NCBI RefSeq assembly: GCF_013402915.1
Contig: NC_050725.1
Coordinates: forward strand, 1,096,377-1,160,376
Origin: Zygotorulaspora mrakii
Lineage: Eukaryota; Ascomycota; Saccharomycetes; Saccharomycetales; Saccharomycetaceae
Length of the DNA stretch: 64,000 bases
Direction: 5' to 3'
Shown: positions 30,343 through 41,965 of the stretch, in pieces
Layout: every line of letters begins with the position of its first letter
Numbering within the stretch: the stretch's first letter is position 1
The notes under the pieces: generated by a model
Seen by the model: only the letters and a program-made list of their open reading frames with translations
Told to the model about the DNA's origin: nothing
The model's database searches: none
Program-made: the position numbers and the translations under genes

Positions 30343-32077
30343 CTTTAGATGAGAATTGAATGGGGTATGTGATCTACGAGAGGAGCAGTAGAAACTTGAA
30401 CACAGTTACTTTCAGCTTAAAAAGACACAAGTTGTACTTTCTGGAGATATCAACTTGAAGAAAAAAAATGAAATGTTATAAATCAAACTGAGATCACATT
30501 TCTGTTTTTTTGCCCTCCGCGTATTGGGCAACGTAAAAACTGTAGGAGTACTTAAAAAAAAAGAATAGAAAAAGTGCGAAATGCGCAAGAAAAAAAGAAC
30601 TCTGCTGCGACAAGTCAGAGAGAGCCACTGAGAGATCAACAATGGCAAGCAAATGCAGCACGATTACAAGCAAGAGCACTCGGAGAAACCGGGAGCGCGA
30701 AGGGGAGAGCCAGTTCTTCACTCAGACTTCCTTCACTCAGACTTCCTTCTAAGCTATATATCACGTTTCATTCGCGCTATATATAATGTCTTCATTGGCG
30801 CTATGTATTGGTTATGACACCTTTCAAAGACAGATGGAAGCGCAATCTGGGGCCCGCGATATCGTCAGCCGAATGGGGCAAGATAGGTCAATGCGCGACA
30901 ACATATGTAGTAAATTAGAGCGTCCGGTCACGTGCCTGGACAAAACAGAGCGCTCTGATTGGCTGGGAACCAATAAAAGATACGACCACGAGAATCGAAC
31001 CGGGGTGGAAAGTTTATCACACTGAACGAGCAGGTAGAGACGGCTACCGATATGATTGGTACACTGGGGCTGTAAGTAGAATGAGGTACCGGGGAAACTG
31101 CAAGGAACAGTTTGCAGTTTGCATTGCCCAGTCCGCACTCTTCACCGTTTCGCCATGGAAGGGATGGCGCTAAAACCGCCGGGCTATAAGTGCGATCACC
31201 AGAGTGCTCGAGGCTGAAGGTTTGCCCATTGAGATGCCACTTTCTTTCGAGTGGTACCGTATCTTGGCTGCGACATTCTGCAGACATGCCGTCTCATTCT
31301 GGTCTCTTGATCAAGCTTCTCCGAGCCGTAGATAAGCGGTGCTTGCAGCTACACCGTAAGAAACGTCCTAGCAGATACCACCGTACAGAGCGATAACTGC
31401 GAGAGATAGTCAAACCCCTATCTGGTATGGCAAGATAGGATAGGGAGACGCGTTAAATATGCACAACAACGTGAACTGATGAGGTATCTCCCACTTCTAG
31501 ATGAGCAAGAATACGAAGCTCGTCTTAGCACCGCTCTGTCACCGATGCCTCGATTTCCTATCTATGAGCGTATACGCTAGCATTGTGCAATGTCTTTCTA
31601 GCCGGGTTTGCGGTCAGCGAAACCCACAGTATCTGTTGTCCGTTGGCAGAGCGAAAAGACAATATCCACAATTCTTGCAGTAGATACAGCCGCAGACCCC
31701 CGTTTTAGGAGTTTCATGTGATCAGAAGACGACACAACTGTAACCAGCGGTGATATATACGCCTGGTCTCGTATCTATTGGAAGATAGCTGACGGCAAGC
31801 GGCGCTTTCCTACGAATAGTTGTATATGCAAGTGTTTGGTTTCTGTTCCCATACGCAGCTTGGTCAACAGCCGTGCAGACAGAAAGCACCGACAATGCTT
31901 GACAGCATTCACATTTGTGGCTTGTTTCTACGAAATCATGGCCTTATTTTGTTAGGAAATCAAAGAAGGGTACAAGAAAACATGATAAACATAAAATGGG
32001 GAAACTAGAAGTATAAGAGAGCACCGAAATCTGTTTTTCAAATGGGTTAAGACGATATATCTCAGTGGGATCGACAA
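30343..32077. other. Gene-free stretch at the synteny breakpoint
   Basis: About 1.7 kb between divergent MIR1 and the peptide transporter. No ORF resembles a known protein. It contains a GTCACGTG E-box at 30927-30934 (Cbf1/Pho4 type), direct repeats of CTTCACTCAGACTTC near 30717-30750, and a GATAAG near 31331. Neither BNA2 nor OXP1, the S. cerevisiae neighbours expected here, is visible. Confidence 0.45.
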
Positions 32078-34506
32078 ATGTCGAATAAGAAACAGAATCA
32101 CAAAGTTAATGGTGTCATTGACATCAGTAACATCAGAGATGACTCAAGTATGACCTCCTCATCGGAGGTGAACGAATCCATAGGAGCGGTTGCCCAAAAC
32201 ACCGTGGAGATGATTGACATGAAATACCCCGTCAAGACTCATATCGCACAGTTGTCAGATCTCGACGAAGAGCAAGCTGCTATTGGATCACCTTTGGAAA
32301 TTTCTGCCCTCACTCACGATGAGGAAATATGGGACGGTGATCCCACTATTTTACCAAATTCGCCGTATCCAGACGTCAGAGCAGTGGTGCCCATCACCGA
32401 TGATCCAACTATCCGTCTCAATCATTGGAGAACATGGTTTTTGACAACCGTCTTCGTTGTCGTATTTGCTGGAGTAAATCAGTTTTTCTCATTGAGATAT
32501 CCCAGTTTGGAAATTAATTTCATTGTTGCCCAAGTTATTCTCTTTCCAATTGGTAAGCTTATGGACACTCTACCGGACTGGAGATGCAATCGTTTTCCAT
32601 TTTTTGATTTAAATCCCGGTCCTTTTACCAAGAAAGAACATGCCGTGGTCACAATTGCTGTTGCATTAACTTCGTCGACTGCTTATGCAATGTATATACT
32701 GAACGCGCAAACGAGTTTTTACCACATGGAATTGAACGCTGGATATCAACTGCTACTAGTATGGACTTCTCAAATGATTGGTTATGGTGCTGCTGGATTG
32801 ACCAGAAGATGGGTAGTCTATCCTGCAAGTTGTGTATGGCCTCAAACTTTGATTTCTGTGTCCTTATTTGATTCTTTGCACACGAGGTCAATTGAAAAAA
32901 CTGTTGTCAATTCATGGAAAGTATCTCGCTACAGATTTTTTCTCTACGTCTTAATAGGCAGCTTCCTTTGGTACTGGATCCCAGGGTTTCTTTTTACTGG
33001 TCTTTCATATTTCAATTTCATATTATGGGGTTCCAAAACAAGACATAACTTTATCGCCAATACGATTTTTGGAGTGAGTAGTGGGCTTGGTGCAATACCA
33101 ATTTCTTTCGATTATACTCAAATTTCGCAAGCAATGTCAGGTTCCGTTTTCGCAACACCCTTTTCGTTTCTGCAAACACCTATGCTTCAGTTCTGATATT
33201 TTTTGTTATCATTTTGCCAATACTTTATTTCACAAACACTTGGTATGCAAAATATATGCCTGTTATCTCTGGATCTACCTATGACAATACTCAGAAAAGG
33301 TACAATGTTACGAAAGTGCTAAACCCGGACTTTTCAATCAATCTAGAGAAGTATAGAGAATATTCACCAGTTTTTGTTCCATTTTCCTACCTATTATCTT
33401 ATGCTTTGAATTTTGCCGCAGTCATTGCTGTTTTTGTTCATTGTTTTTTGTACCATGGTAAAGATATTTATCATAAACTGAGAAACAAGAACTTCGGTGG
33501 TATCGATATTCACAGAAGAATTTATCTGCAGAACTATAAGGATACGCCCGAATGGTGGTACGGTGTACTTCAAATTGTAACTTTGGGCCTAGGATTTGTC
33601 ACAGTGACAAGATTCTCAACTGGGTTGCCAGCATGGGCCTTCGTTGTCGCGCTGCTGGTTGCCTTCGCTAATTTTGTTCCTCAAGGAATTTTAGAAGCTT
33701 TCACAAATCAGCATGTGGGTTTAAATATCATTACTGAGTTAATTTGCGGCTATATGTTACCTTTGAAACCAATGGCCAATCTGCTTTTCAAACTTTACGG
33801 GTTTATCGTTATGAGACAAGGTTTGAATTTGAGTAGAGATTTGAAGCTGGCCCTTTACATGAAGGTTCCACCTCGTTTGATTTTTTTCGTTCAAATATAC
33901 GCAACTTTGATATCTGGACTGGTTAATGTCGGTGTACAGGAATGGATGAGATCAAACATCAAGGATATTTGCACTACAACTCAATCAAACGGTTTTACAT
34001 GCCCAAATGGTCGTACAGTATTCAATGCTTCTATAATTTGGTCTTTACCAAGATATCTCTTTAATACAGGCAGAATATACAACCCATTAATGTGGTTTTT
34101 TCTAATTGGCTTAATCTCACCACTAATTGTTTTTGCGTTGCAGCGGAAATTCCCTAGAGTCAAGGTGTTTAAAAATATCCATACACCTGTGTTCTTCACT
34201 GGTCCTGGCAATATTCCTCCAAGCACACCTTACAATTACTCGTTGTTTTTTGCATTATCATTTGTGCTTCATCGAATCAAGAAAAGATGGCCATTATGGT
34301 TCAACAAGTATAATTTTGTTATGGGTGCCGGTGTCGAAGCGGGAGTTGCAATTTCAGTCACGGTCATTTTCCTATGTGTTCAATACCCAGGTGGCAGCTT
34401 AAGTTGGTGGGGTAACAACGTATGGAAAAATACCTATGATTATCAAAGTAAGAGATACTATGTTTTGCCTGAGAATGAAACGTTTGGGTACGATAATTGG
34501 TGGTAG
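32078..34506 (+). pseudogene. OPT-family oligopeptide transporter, one frameshift
   Basis: Two consecutive frames form one OPT-family transporter of about 809 residues. The first runs from the ATG at 32078 to a TGA at 33194-33196. Homology leaves that frame at the T-run 33161-33164 and continues in the -1 frame to 34506. Adding one base in that run would join the two halves; I have not written out a joined protein. OPT motifs are clear: YPDVRAVVPITDDPT at the start of the core, ITLISFDYTQIS-like FDYTQIS before the break, then PILYFTNTW and MKVPPRLIFF. The family imports tetra/pentapeptides or glutathione across the plasma membrane. It is closer to OPT1/FOT types than to OPT2. Sequencing error, a fresh null allele or frameshifting could explain the break. 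Confidence 0.85.
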
Positions 34507-35343
34507 TGCTATTGGGCAGCACGGAATTACTGATCAGGCCCAATACACTCTATCAAGCTTACTAAACTCAGTGAATTATATACTTGGATCTTTTTAGTCT
34601 CTATACACACATTGTAAAGTCATCTTACTTATCGTTCCTTGTTTGTTTGGCGCATTCGAAGATCCGGTTGAGCAGCGTGCACGGCTTACCTCGTCAACGC
34701 TCGTATAGGTACAGCTGCCTTTAGCTTATCATCTAGCATTTGATGCCCACAATTGGATTAAATTCCCGCTGGCGCTCGCGCGGCATCGATATTTCTCCAG
34801 ATCGTTCAATATGCCAAATTTCTACTCAAAATGCGCCTCATGCAGGATTCTGCATCCAAATTTACCATAACGATGAAACAATATGTATTTAAAAGAGTCT
34901 TAGCACCATATATGGTATTTCCAGCGATTTTAATGAGCCACAGCTTGCTTTTTAAATAGTATTATACAGTACTTCCGCAAAACTGTTGCGAGGCAGTTCA
35001 TAGGATCGCACGATATCTTTTTTATTTTTTTTTATCTTATAGCCTACCGAAAGCGTGGAAAACTCGTTAGGTTTTTGAAGATTACCTTACAGAAAGATCA
35101 TTTGAAACTATGGCATATTTAATGAATCGTGCCTTTCACTTGAATCATACATATAGTAAAGAGCAAGTATGAAAAAGAAGTTCGAATTGATTTAGTGTGG
35201 TTATTCCCATTGTAGCTAACTCACCTAACTTGTTTGTCTGCATCATTGCGCTGGAGTTATATCTATCTTTTGAACTTACTGTATCAAACTAATCCAAGTT
35301 CAGTATATCAAGTCCTTTTGGTAAAACCAATAGCTCTTTAAAA
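34507..35343. other. Intergenic region, transporter to BUL-like gene
   Basis: About 0.84 kb with T-rich tracts (near 35018-35036) and no recognisable gene or RNA. It presumably includes the promoter of the BUL-like gene. Confidence 0.45.
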
Positions 35344-37899
35344 ATGAATGGGTCGACACAGGAAGGTAGATCTAATTCTTCCTCACGGCAACCTAAGAGT
35401 TCTTCACCTAAGGAGGAGCCGATGTCTTCATCTCGGCGCAATCTTTCGCTATCTACACTTTTTGATAGACTTTCCACTGATGGGTCCAGGTTCGCCCTCC
35501 CTATTGAGTCGGCGAACTACAATGGCGTTGAACGAGATATGACAAGCTCAACAGCATGTACTACGGACAACCAGAACGAAGGCTTCACTCTCCCTGATAT
35601 TCTCCCGACTTTTGAAATGTATAAAAACTTCCACAGCAACATGCCACAATGTGACTTCGATGAGTATGTTGATCAAAAATCTCCTTTTTTTGAGGATGTG
35701 TCGAGCTCGAGCAGCCAGGACAGCTCTTTGGATTTTGGTCGTCGACCAAATGTCGAAATGATTCGTGGTAATTCAACCAGTTCAGAGGTTCACCCTACAA
35801 TTTTACGAGCCCCATCCGTCTCATCGATGTTGCATTCGTTGAATGCTGAATATTCTTATACCTCTAAAATCAGAGATATACCAATCGAAAAGCTCAACGC
35901 TTTGCCTAAAGATGACAACTCAATTTCAATAGAACTATATGTGACAAAGGAAATTCCTAAATTTGGAGAAAAACCAGTGTACGAGAGCATGGTGAAGGAG
36001 TTCACGTCCGGTGATATAGTCCATGGTTATTGTATTATTGAAAATACGTCGACAAAGCCGCTAGAATTCGACATGTTTTATTTAACCCTAGAGGGGACAA
36101 TGGTAACGACAGAAAAAGCTTTTTTCAAAACTACAAAAGCTATAAAGACATTTTTAAGGATAGTGGACGTAGCGGAAGACTGGTCTGATCTCAATGATCA
36201 TGCTAATAAGGGATCAAATTTCTATGACGTCAAAGATTCTGTGGATAACTCTGTACTTGGACTACATAAAAATGGTACACTAAATCCTGGTGTTAGGTAT
36301 AAGCGATTTTTCAATTTCAAAATTCCAAATCAACAACTAGATGCAACTTGCGAACATGGTTTTTTTGCACATTCTCTTTTACCGCCCAGTTTGGGTTTCG
36401 ACAGGCCTGATCGTTCAAATACTGAAGCGGCAAATTTGAAAATCAGCGTCGATTTAGGCTATGGCCGTTTGCCTGAAAGAGGTTCCTCTATTGTGACAAT
36501 GGATAATGCGGGCAGCAACTTAATCACATATTCCATAGATGCTAGATTTGTTGGTAAAAATAAAACAGGAAGTCTGTGCATTTTAGGTGAAAACAAATAC
36601 TGCTTAAGATTCATACCATTTGGTTTTGATTATAAGCCTACCAGCAAAAGAGATAGTCTCAAACAATTGAGCAATTTTGATCTCAGGATCAAAAAGAAGT
36701 TAGAGAGAGTATCCAAAGTTATCTCAAAGCTGGAAAATGGAAGAACTATTTCGGACAAAGATCTTTACGAAAGTGCTGACTTAGGCCAATTAGTACCCCT
36801 GCAAAAGAATCAATCGTGCGACCCTTTGAAATCAGAAAATGTTAAACTTGAGGCCGTCGGAATGAAACACACAGTACGAGAAGACCAGGTAGGGTCTGAA
36901 TTAAGCTACTCAATAAAATCTGTTCTTGGTATGAATATCACTGGGGGTTTTATCAAGGGCTTCTACAATAGAGATTCATCTTCCTCTAGAGCGAGCTCTG
37001 GCAAGAAAGGATTGATAATGGTAAAGGCCAGTATTCCTCGCGGGTCGGTGCCGTATTGGTCTCCACCTTTAATACGTAAGCAAAACGAATATAGCCTAAA
37101 GAACAAGCAGAGTCAACAAAATTGGTCTCAATTAGTTGACGTGCTCTCTGCCGACGAACAGGAAAAACTGGACAACCTGCAATTTGAACTATTTTGCATT
37201 CAGGCGGCCAATGGTGCGAAACATGCGCCACCTGAAATCGAGAGTATATCTACCCAACTCATTTGCTTAACGGAAAAATCAGAAAATTGTCTGCCCGTAG
37301 AGTTTAACACAGAAATACTGCTGAATAGTCATAAATGTAATGAAGTTAGAAGAAAATTCAAAGACCGTTTGGAGCTCATTCAAACATACGAAACCATATT
37401 TCAGCAAAGACAAGCTGAAATAAACTCTCTGTACGTCAGATCTTCAGAGACAAAACGCAATGATCCACTAACTTTCTCAGAATTCTTATCTACCAAAGAC
37501 ATTGATGATGTGCAATCTATAGCGAACATGGGAGTAGATGTTATCTACTTGTCAAAAGCCTTGAAATCAAAAATTAGCTCATCTAAGGAAAGTTCCTCCG
37601 GCTCAAGCTTGTTTAGCATACTATCTTCGGACAGTAACAAAACAGCTTCTACCACACTAGCATCGTTTACGGCACGCTCCAAGTCTATATCATGGGAATC
37701 TATTAGTCCAACTGAATACAGGGCTGCACTATGTATTTCCGTAAAACTGGAAGAAAATTACAAAGGAACCTTGATCCCCAGCTTTAAAGGATGTTTATGT
37801 TCAAGGTCCTATGTTGTACGTGTGAAGTTTAGTTTTACTGGTGGTGCGGGATCCACTACTATTGACGTCCCCATTCAAATAAAAAACGTACATATTTAA
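35344..37899 (+). CDS. BUL-family arrestin-like ubiquitin ligase adaptor
   Basis: An 851-residue protein of the Bul1/Bul2 family, alpha-arrestin-like adaptors that recruit the Rsp5 ubiquitin ligase to permeases for endocytosis or sorting. Family blocks include KEFTSGDIVHGYCIIENTS, FYLTLEGT, FLRIVDVAEDWSDL, YKRFFNFKIPNQQLDATCEH and LLPPSLGFDR, with a matching C-terminal arrestin part. The N-terminal 150 residues are Ser-rich and probably disordered. I find no PPxY motif of the kind Rsp5 WW domains bind. It stands next to DSE4, as the BUL-like YNR068C/YNR069C stands next to YNR067C, so it is the likely ortholog of that pair. The target permease is unknown. Confidence 0.85.
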   Translation: MNGSTQEGRSNSSSRQPKSSSPKEEPMSSSRRNLSLSTLFDRLSTDGSRFALPIESANYNGVERDMTSSTACTTDNQNEGFTLPDILPTFEMYKNFHSNMPQCDFDEYVDQKSPFFEDVSSSSSQDSSLDFGRRPNVEMIRGNSTSSEVHPTILRAPSVSSMLHSLNAEYSYTSKIRDIPIEKLNALPKDDNSISIELYVTKEIPKFGEKPVYESMVKEFTSGDIVHGYCIIENTSTKPLEFDMFYLTLEGTMVTTEKAFFKTTKAIKTFLRIVDVAEDWSDLNDHANKGSNFYDVKDSVDNSVLGLHKNGTLNPGVRYKRFFNFKIPNQQLDATCEHGFFAHSLLPPSLGFDRPDRSNTEAANLKISVDLGYGRLPERGSSIVTMDNAGSNLITYSIDARFVGKNKTGSLCILGENKYCLRFIPFGFDYKPTSKRDSLKQLSNFDLRIKKKLERVSKVISKLENGRTISDKDLYESADLGQLVPLQKNQSCDPLKSENVKLEAVGMKHTVREDQVGSELSYSIKSVLGMNITGGFIKGFYNRDSSSSRASSGKKGLIMVKASIPRGSVPYWSPPLIRKQNEYSLKNKQSQQNWSQLVDVLSADEQEKLDNLQFELFCIQAANGAKHAPPEIESISTQLICLTEKSENCLPVEFNTEILLNSHKCNEVRRKFKDRLELIQTYETIFQQRQAEINSLYVRSSETKRNDPLTFSEFLSTKDIDDVQSIANMGVDVIYLSKALKSKISSSKESSSGSSLFSILSSDSNKTASTTLASFTARSKSISWESISPTEYRAALCISVKLEENYKGTLIPSFKGCLCSRSYVVRVKFSFTGGAGSTTIDVPIQIKNVHI

Positions 37900-38659
37900 A
37901 TAATACTAGCTCGCGTACCACGTTCATTGTCTGCTTTTCATTATTTTTTATCATGTTTAAACACCTATTTAAGAATTTAAGCTTGCCTGCAAAAGGTGAA
38001 AGAAAACAGTCCTTCCAAAGCATACCTTAGAAGAGCAGGAGTAATGACATTCAGCTCGCGGACTTGATTTGATGTTATAGAATTACAATGAGGACCAAGC
38101 GCAAGACCATCGAGTGACTCAAACATATGAATATCGTGTACACATATATAATGTGATAGCAGTAAACATATCTATACGAAGATACTGAATCATAAGGTTG
38201 CTGCTGGAATCATAAATGATACTATTTCGAAAATAGAGTTTGAACCATTTTGGGAAGAATGATCTAAATGTGCATTAGGAAACTCCCAAATTCGTGCGTG
38301 CTGGTCATTTTCATTGCCTATGTTTCAAGCCTGTGCTTTTTTTTAGTAAGACTAACGCGACAGAAACCAGCGCGCAGGAAAGCAAGAAAGCAGGTAACCC
38401 AGCAGGCTAATTAAAGTTTGAGCTTCAGATCTACAAAAAGATTAATCCAACGGAAAACACCAGCTGAACAAGTACATCAAACAATTCAGAAGCATCTCTG
38501 TAACAATTTTTCTACTGCTTTGACTATAAACAAGAAGTATATAAAAGAATGTCAGTATATATCATAAGGTTAGCATTCTCCCTTTGTTACATATTGGCAT
38601 TCCTATTATTCAAATAGATAGCTTCTAGCATCTGCACCACTTACAGAAAACCTTTCACT
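37900..38659. promoter_or_regulatory. Promoter region of DSE4 with Ace2/Swi5-type site
   Basis: AACCAGCG at 38365-38372 fits the Ace2/Swi5 consensus RRCCAGCR, and a further CCAGC lies at 38460-38464. DSE4/ENG1 is a daughter-specific Ace2 target in S. cerevisiae. No gene is seen in the interval. Binding is inferred. Confidence 0.5.
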
Positions 38660-41600
38660 ATGAAATTCTTCCTTCCTCTACTCGTATTATGGGGAACAGT
38701 GAATAGCGCCTATGTTACGTTCATGGTGGGCGATTCAGATATTGTGTTGGAAACCGATATAGTAGAGAGCACGTCAAATTCAGCAATAACTGTAGGTGAA
38801 CCTTTCATTCCACAATCTCAAATAATCACAAGAGTATCCGCATCCAGCAGGGGATCTTTAACATTCTCGCCTGACTTTGAAACAGCAATAGCCTCAACAT
38901 TGATCGAACAAAGTACTGATATAGAGCCTACTAAAACTACAACTACTTTGTGTACTTCCAATTCAATAGGTGATAACTCACAGTACTCATCAATATTCAA
39001 CGTAGGCTCCTCAATAAGTCCTCAAGAATCGATTACTGGAAAAAATGGCAACGATGACCACACAGTCTCCCTCAATAACAACAGCTTTTCGACTGACGTC
39101 AGTTATACATTTAAATCTAGGATATCAAGAACCATTTTAGAACGTACCACTTTGCTACCAAGTACAGGTAAAACGACAACATCTACGCTCTTTTCATCAT
39201 CGTCACCAGTTTCTGGAACACAATTGACTGGAACAATTTTGACATCCGTTTCTAGTGGAACAAATAACCCTTTGGTAACCGAGATGCCTTCCTTTTCATC
39301 TCAAGAGACGAGAATAGTACCTTCCTCCTTAGATTCTAATAGAACAATATTAACACCTTCAATCGTCATTACAAATTCAGGATCCAGTTCACCTTATTCT
39401 GCGAACGGAACTAGATCGGCACATTCCACGTTCACGATTAGTTCCAACAATGGCAGAGTGTTATCTGACGCTAACTCTATTTCTGTGAGCACTTCTAACT
39501 ATGTCAGCCAGACTTTATTTAATACAAGCTCCACACTGGAAACGCAGAGTGCCTTTTATCCTTCTTCCGTCTCATCAGTTGGTACTGTGAGCTCGATTAT
39601 AGAAGAAACAACTTCAGCCACCACTATAGAGAAATCCACAACGGAAAATGCGTCAAGTAATAGCGATTCCGATACAACCACTGTGTCAACACCAACCTCT
39701 GTGTCTACACCAACCTCTTTGTCTACATCAACCTCTGTGTCTACACCAACCACTGTGTCTACACCAACTACTGTAACTCCAGCATCGACCACAACTATCA
39801 TTAATCTTTTTAGAGCAATCGACACAGAAATACCACCAAATGTTTTCGCCAGAGCTCCAAATCCGACCTCTTTGGCAAGTGGTGTTTCCAATGATGGACC
39901 AGTCCAAACAAATAAGTTCTACACAAATCTAATGGTCGGTGACCAACAATCTGCAGCATTTATTTATCCTTTCTCAATGTGGAAATATGCTTCTTCCAAT
40001 AACTATGGATTTGCAGTTCAGCACACTAAATCTAATCAGTACGCTTATGGAAACTACGATAGTTCTGGGAATTCGGAGTTTTTGATAAACCCATTAGGCA
40101 TTGCACAAGTTGTTCTTTCAGCATCCGATTTCGACTCAGGTATGACGATGCAGGTTGACGAAATGACACCTTCTTCTACTAGAGTAGTGCTTGCGAATTC
40201 ATACGATTCCTCTAACTACCTACAGATTCCTTTGGTCCAAGGCATGGGGTTTGCCTCTGGGATATATCATGGGTCTTTGAACGCTAAAATTGCATCTAGT
40301 ATTGGTTTTAACACACTTGCTTTGGAATCTTCTGACTCTTTAGCAGAGGGCGTTCTCAAATACCGTATAACTCTTTTGAATGGTGTGACTTGGCTGTGTT
40401 ATGTTGTTGGACCAAATGATTCAATTATATCAGATTTTTCATTAGAAGTCACTTCATCTAATGTAATAGAAGCTAATTCTAGGGTAGACGGACTTATTAT
40501 TCAGCTTGCAATAGCCCCAGCAGATTCAAATTACGACACATTCTATGACCAAGCTGCAGGCATGTATGTCACTGATTTTCAAGTACGCGGTGTGTCTGAT
40601 GGATCTTCTGCTAATTACGAGTTTCTTTACACAACAGAGGGTATGTCATCATCTGGACGTACAATGGTGTTTGCTTTACCGCACCACGAGGCCTCATTCA
40701 CCGACATCATGCAAAACTCATATACTGGCATTCAACTACAATCAACGACGAAGGGAACCATGAGTGGTTATTTAACAACAAGTTTACAGTTTTCAACCTC
40801 TTTGAACAGACAGATTTCTTGGCTACCCTGGTCGTCACAACTTGGAACTACACCTTTGGTCTACTCCGCAGAACAATTGCAATTATTAGCCGAAGTTGCA
40901 AATGCTGAATTACAGGTCAGTGTAGCTGCAAGTATTAGTGGCCTGAACACGTATTATATCGGTAAAGTGATCGACAAATACGCCTATATCCTGTTGACCG
41001 TTTCTCAAATCATTCAAGATGATGCTGTCACTCAAAGCACTTTAGAAAATCTCAAGTCCGCATTTGATATTTTGTTGGAAAATAGGCAAACCTATCCCTT
41101 GATTTATGATACGAAATTCAATGGTCTAGTTAGTTCAGGGGACTGGGCCTCAACCACGACTCAGTATGATTTTGGAAACACCTACTACAATGATCATCAC
41201 TTCCATTATGGTTATATCATCCACGCTGCAGCTGTGATCGGGTACGTCGATTCCCAATTAGGTGGCACTTGGGCCGCTGATAACAAGGACTGGGTTAATA
41301 CACTAGTCAGGGATGTGGCCAACCCATCAACGGATGACCAATATTTTGCACACTCCAGGATGTTTGATTGGTATCATGGTCATTCTTGGGCGGCCGGACT
41401 ATTTGAAAACGGAAACGGTAAAAATGAGGAAAGCAGCAGCGAGGATTACAACTTTGCCTACGCTATGAAACTCTGGGGTGCAGCGATTGGCGACCTGTCG
41501 ATGGAGTTGAGAGGTGACCTTATGATAAGCATTATGAAGGAGTCCATGAGTCGCTATTTTTACTACGAGGATGATAACGCAGTTGAGCCTTCCGAGATTG

Positions 41601-41965
41601 TCGGAAACAAAGTGAGTGGGATACTGTTTGACAATATTATAGATTACACAACGTATTTCGGAAGACAGGTCGAATATATTCACGGGATTCACATGTTGCC
41701 AACGACTCCGGTATCATCAAACATCCGCTCACAGTCCTTCGTTCAGCAGGAATGGCAATCGAAGATATCACCAATCATCGGAACGCTGCACAGCCCCTGG
41801 GCAGGCATACTGAAACTGGGGCAAGCACTGTTCGACCCAGCTGATTCCTATGCCTTTTTCAGCAACTTGAACTTCGATTCCGGCACCTATCTCGATAACG
41901 GCATGAGTCGCACCTGGGCATTAGCATTTTCGGGGGGGCTTGCAAATTCTCTGGGGGTATTATAG
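38660..41965 (+). CDS. DSE4: Daughter-cell-specific endo-1,3-beta-glucanase (GH81)
   Basis: A 1101-residue secreted protein matching S. cerevisiae Dse4/Eng1 (YNR067C, 1117), which hydrolyses septum glucan from the daughter side during cell separation. A signal peptide occupies residues 1-17. A Ser/Thr-rich, heavily O-glycosylatable region runs to about 385 and ends in six near-perfect STPT(S/T)V repeats encoded by 18-bp units (about 39683-39777). The GH81 domain follows from about 400. It carries the conserved [15 protein letters not shown] block and the [17 protein letters not shown] block with the catalytic acidic residues. Codon use is ordinary. It is likely regulated by Ace2. Confidence 0.95.
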   Translation: MKFFLPLLVLWGTVNSAYVTFMVGDSDIVLETDIVESTSNSAITVGEPFIPQSQIITRVSASSRGSLTFSPDFETAIASTLIEQSTDIEPTKTTTTLCTSNSIGDNSQYSSIFNVGSSISPQESITGKNGNDDHTVSLNNNSFSTDVSYTFKSRISRTILERTTLLPSTGKTTTSTLFSSSSPVSGTQLTGTILTSVSSGTNNPLVTEMPSFSSQETRIVPSSLDSNRTILTPSIVITNSGSSSPYSANGTRSAHSTFTISSNNGRVLSDANSISVSTSNYVSQTLFNTSSTLETQSAFYPSSVSSVGTVSSIIEETTSATTIEKSTTENASSNSDSDTTTVSTPTSVSTPTSLSTSTSVSTPTTVSTPTTVTPASTTTIINLFRAIDTEIPPNVFARAPNPTSLASGVSNDGPVQTNKFYTNLMVGDQQSAAFIYPFSMWKYASSNNYGFAVQHTKSNQYAYGNYDSSGNSEFLINPLGIAQVVLSASDFDSGMTMQVDEMTPSSTRVVLANSYDSSNYLQIPLVQGMGFASGIYHGSLNAKIASSIGFNTLALESSDSLAEGVLKYRITLLNGVTWLCYVVGPNDSIISDFSLEVTSSNVIEANSRVDGLIIQLAIAPADSNYDTFYDQAAGMYVTDFQVRGVSDGSSANYEFLYTTEGMSSSGRTMVFALPHHEASFTDIMQNSYTGIQLQSTTKGTMSGYLTTSLQFSTSLNRQISWLPWSSQLGTTPLVYSAEQLQLLAEVANAELQVSVAASISGLNTYYIGKVIDKYAYILLTVSQIIQDDAVTQSTLENLKSAFDILLENRQTYPLIYDTKFNGLVSSGDWASTTTQYDFGNTYYNDHHFHYGYIIHAAAVIGYVDSQLGGTWAADNKDWVNTLVRDVANPSTDDQYFAHSRMFDWYHGHSWAAGLFENGNGKNEESSSEDYNFAYAMKLWGAAIGDLSMELRGDLMISIMKESMSRYFYYEDDNAVEPSEIVGNKVSGILFDNIIDYTTYFGRQVEYIHGIHMLPTTPVSSNIRSQSFVQQEWQSKISPIIGTLHSPWAGILKLGQALFDPADSYAFFSNLNFDSGTYLDNGMSRTWALAFSGGLANSLGVL

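Noticed and set aside
30927..30934. GTCACGTG as centromere element CDEI
   Set aside because: No AT-rich CDEII follows and no TCCGAA-type CDEIII was found at a suitable distance. It is more simply an E-box for Cbf1 or Pho4.
30993..31002. GGTTCGATTC on the minus strand, like a tRNA B box
   Set aside because: The flanking T stem does not pair and no anticodon or acceptor stem could be found, so no tRNA is called.
30928..31287. 119-codon minus-strand frame upstream of the OPT gene
   Set aside because: No similarity or domain recognised, no promoter evidence, and overlapping frames on the other strand are equally long.
33158..33166. Programmed -1 frameshift in the OPT gene
   Set aside because: CCCTTTT resembles a slippery heptamer, but the reading frame there is CCC TTT TCG, not CCT TTT. 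No case of programmed shifting in OPT transporters is known to me. An indel is simpler.
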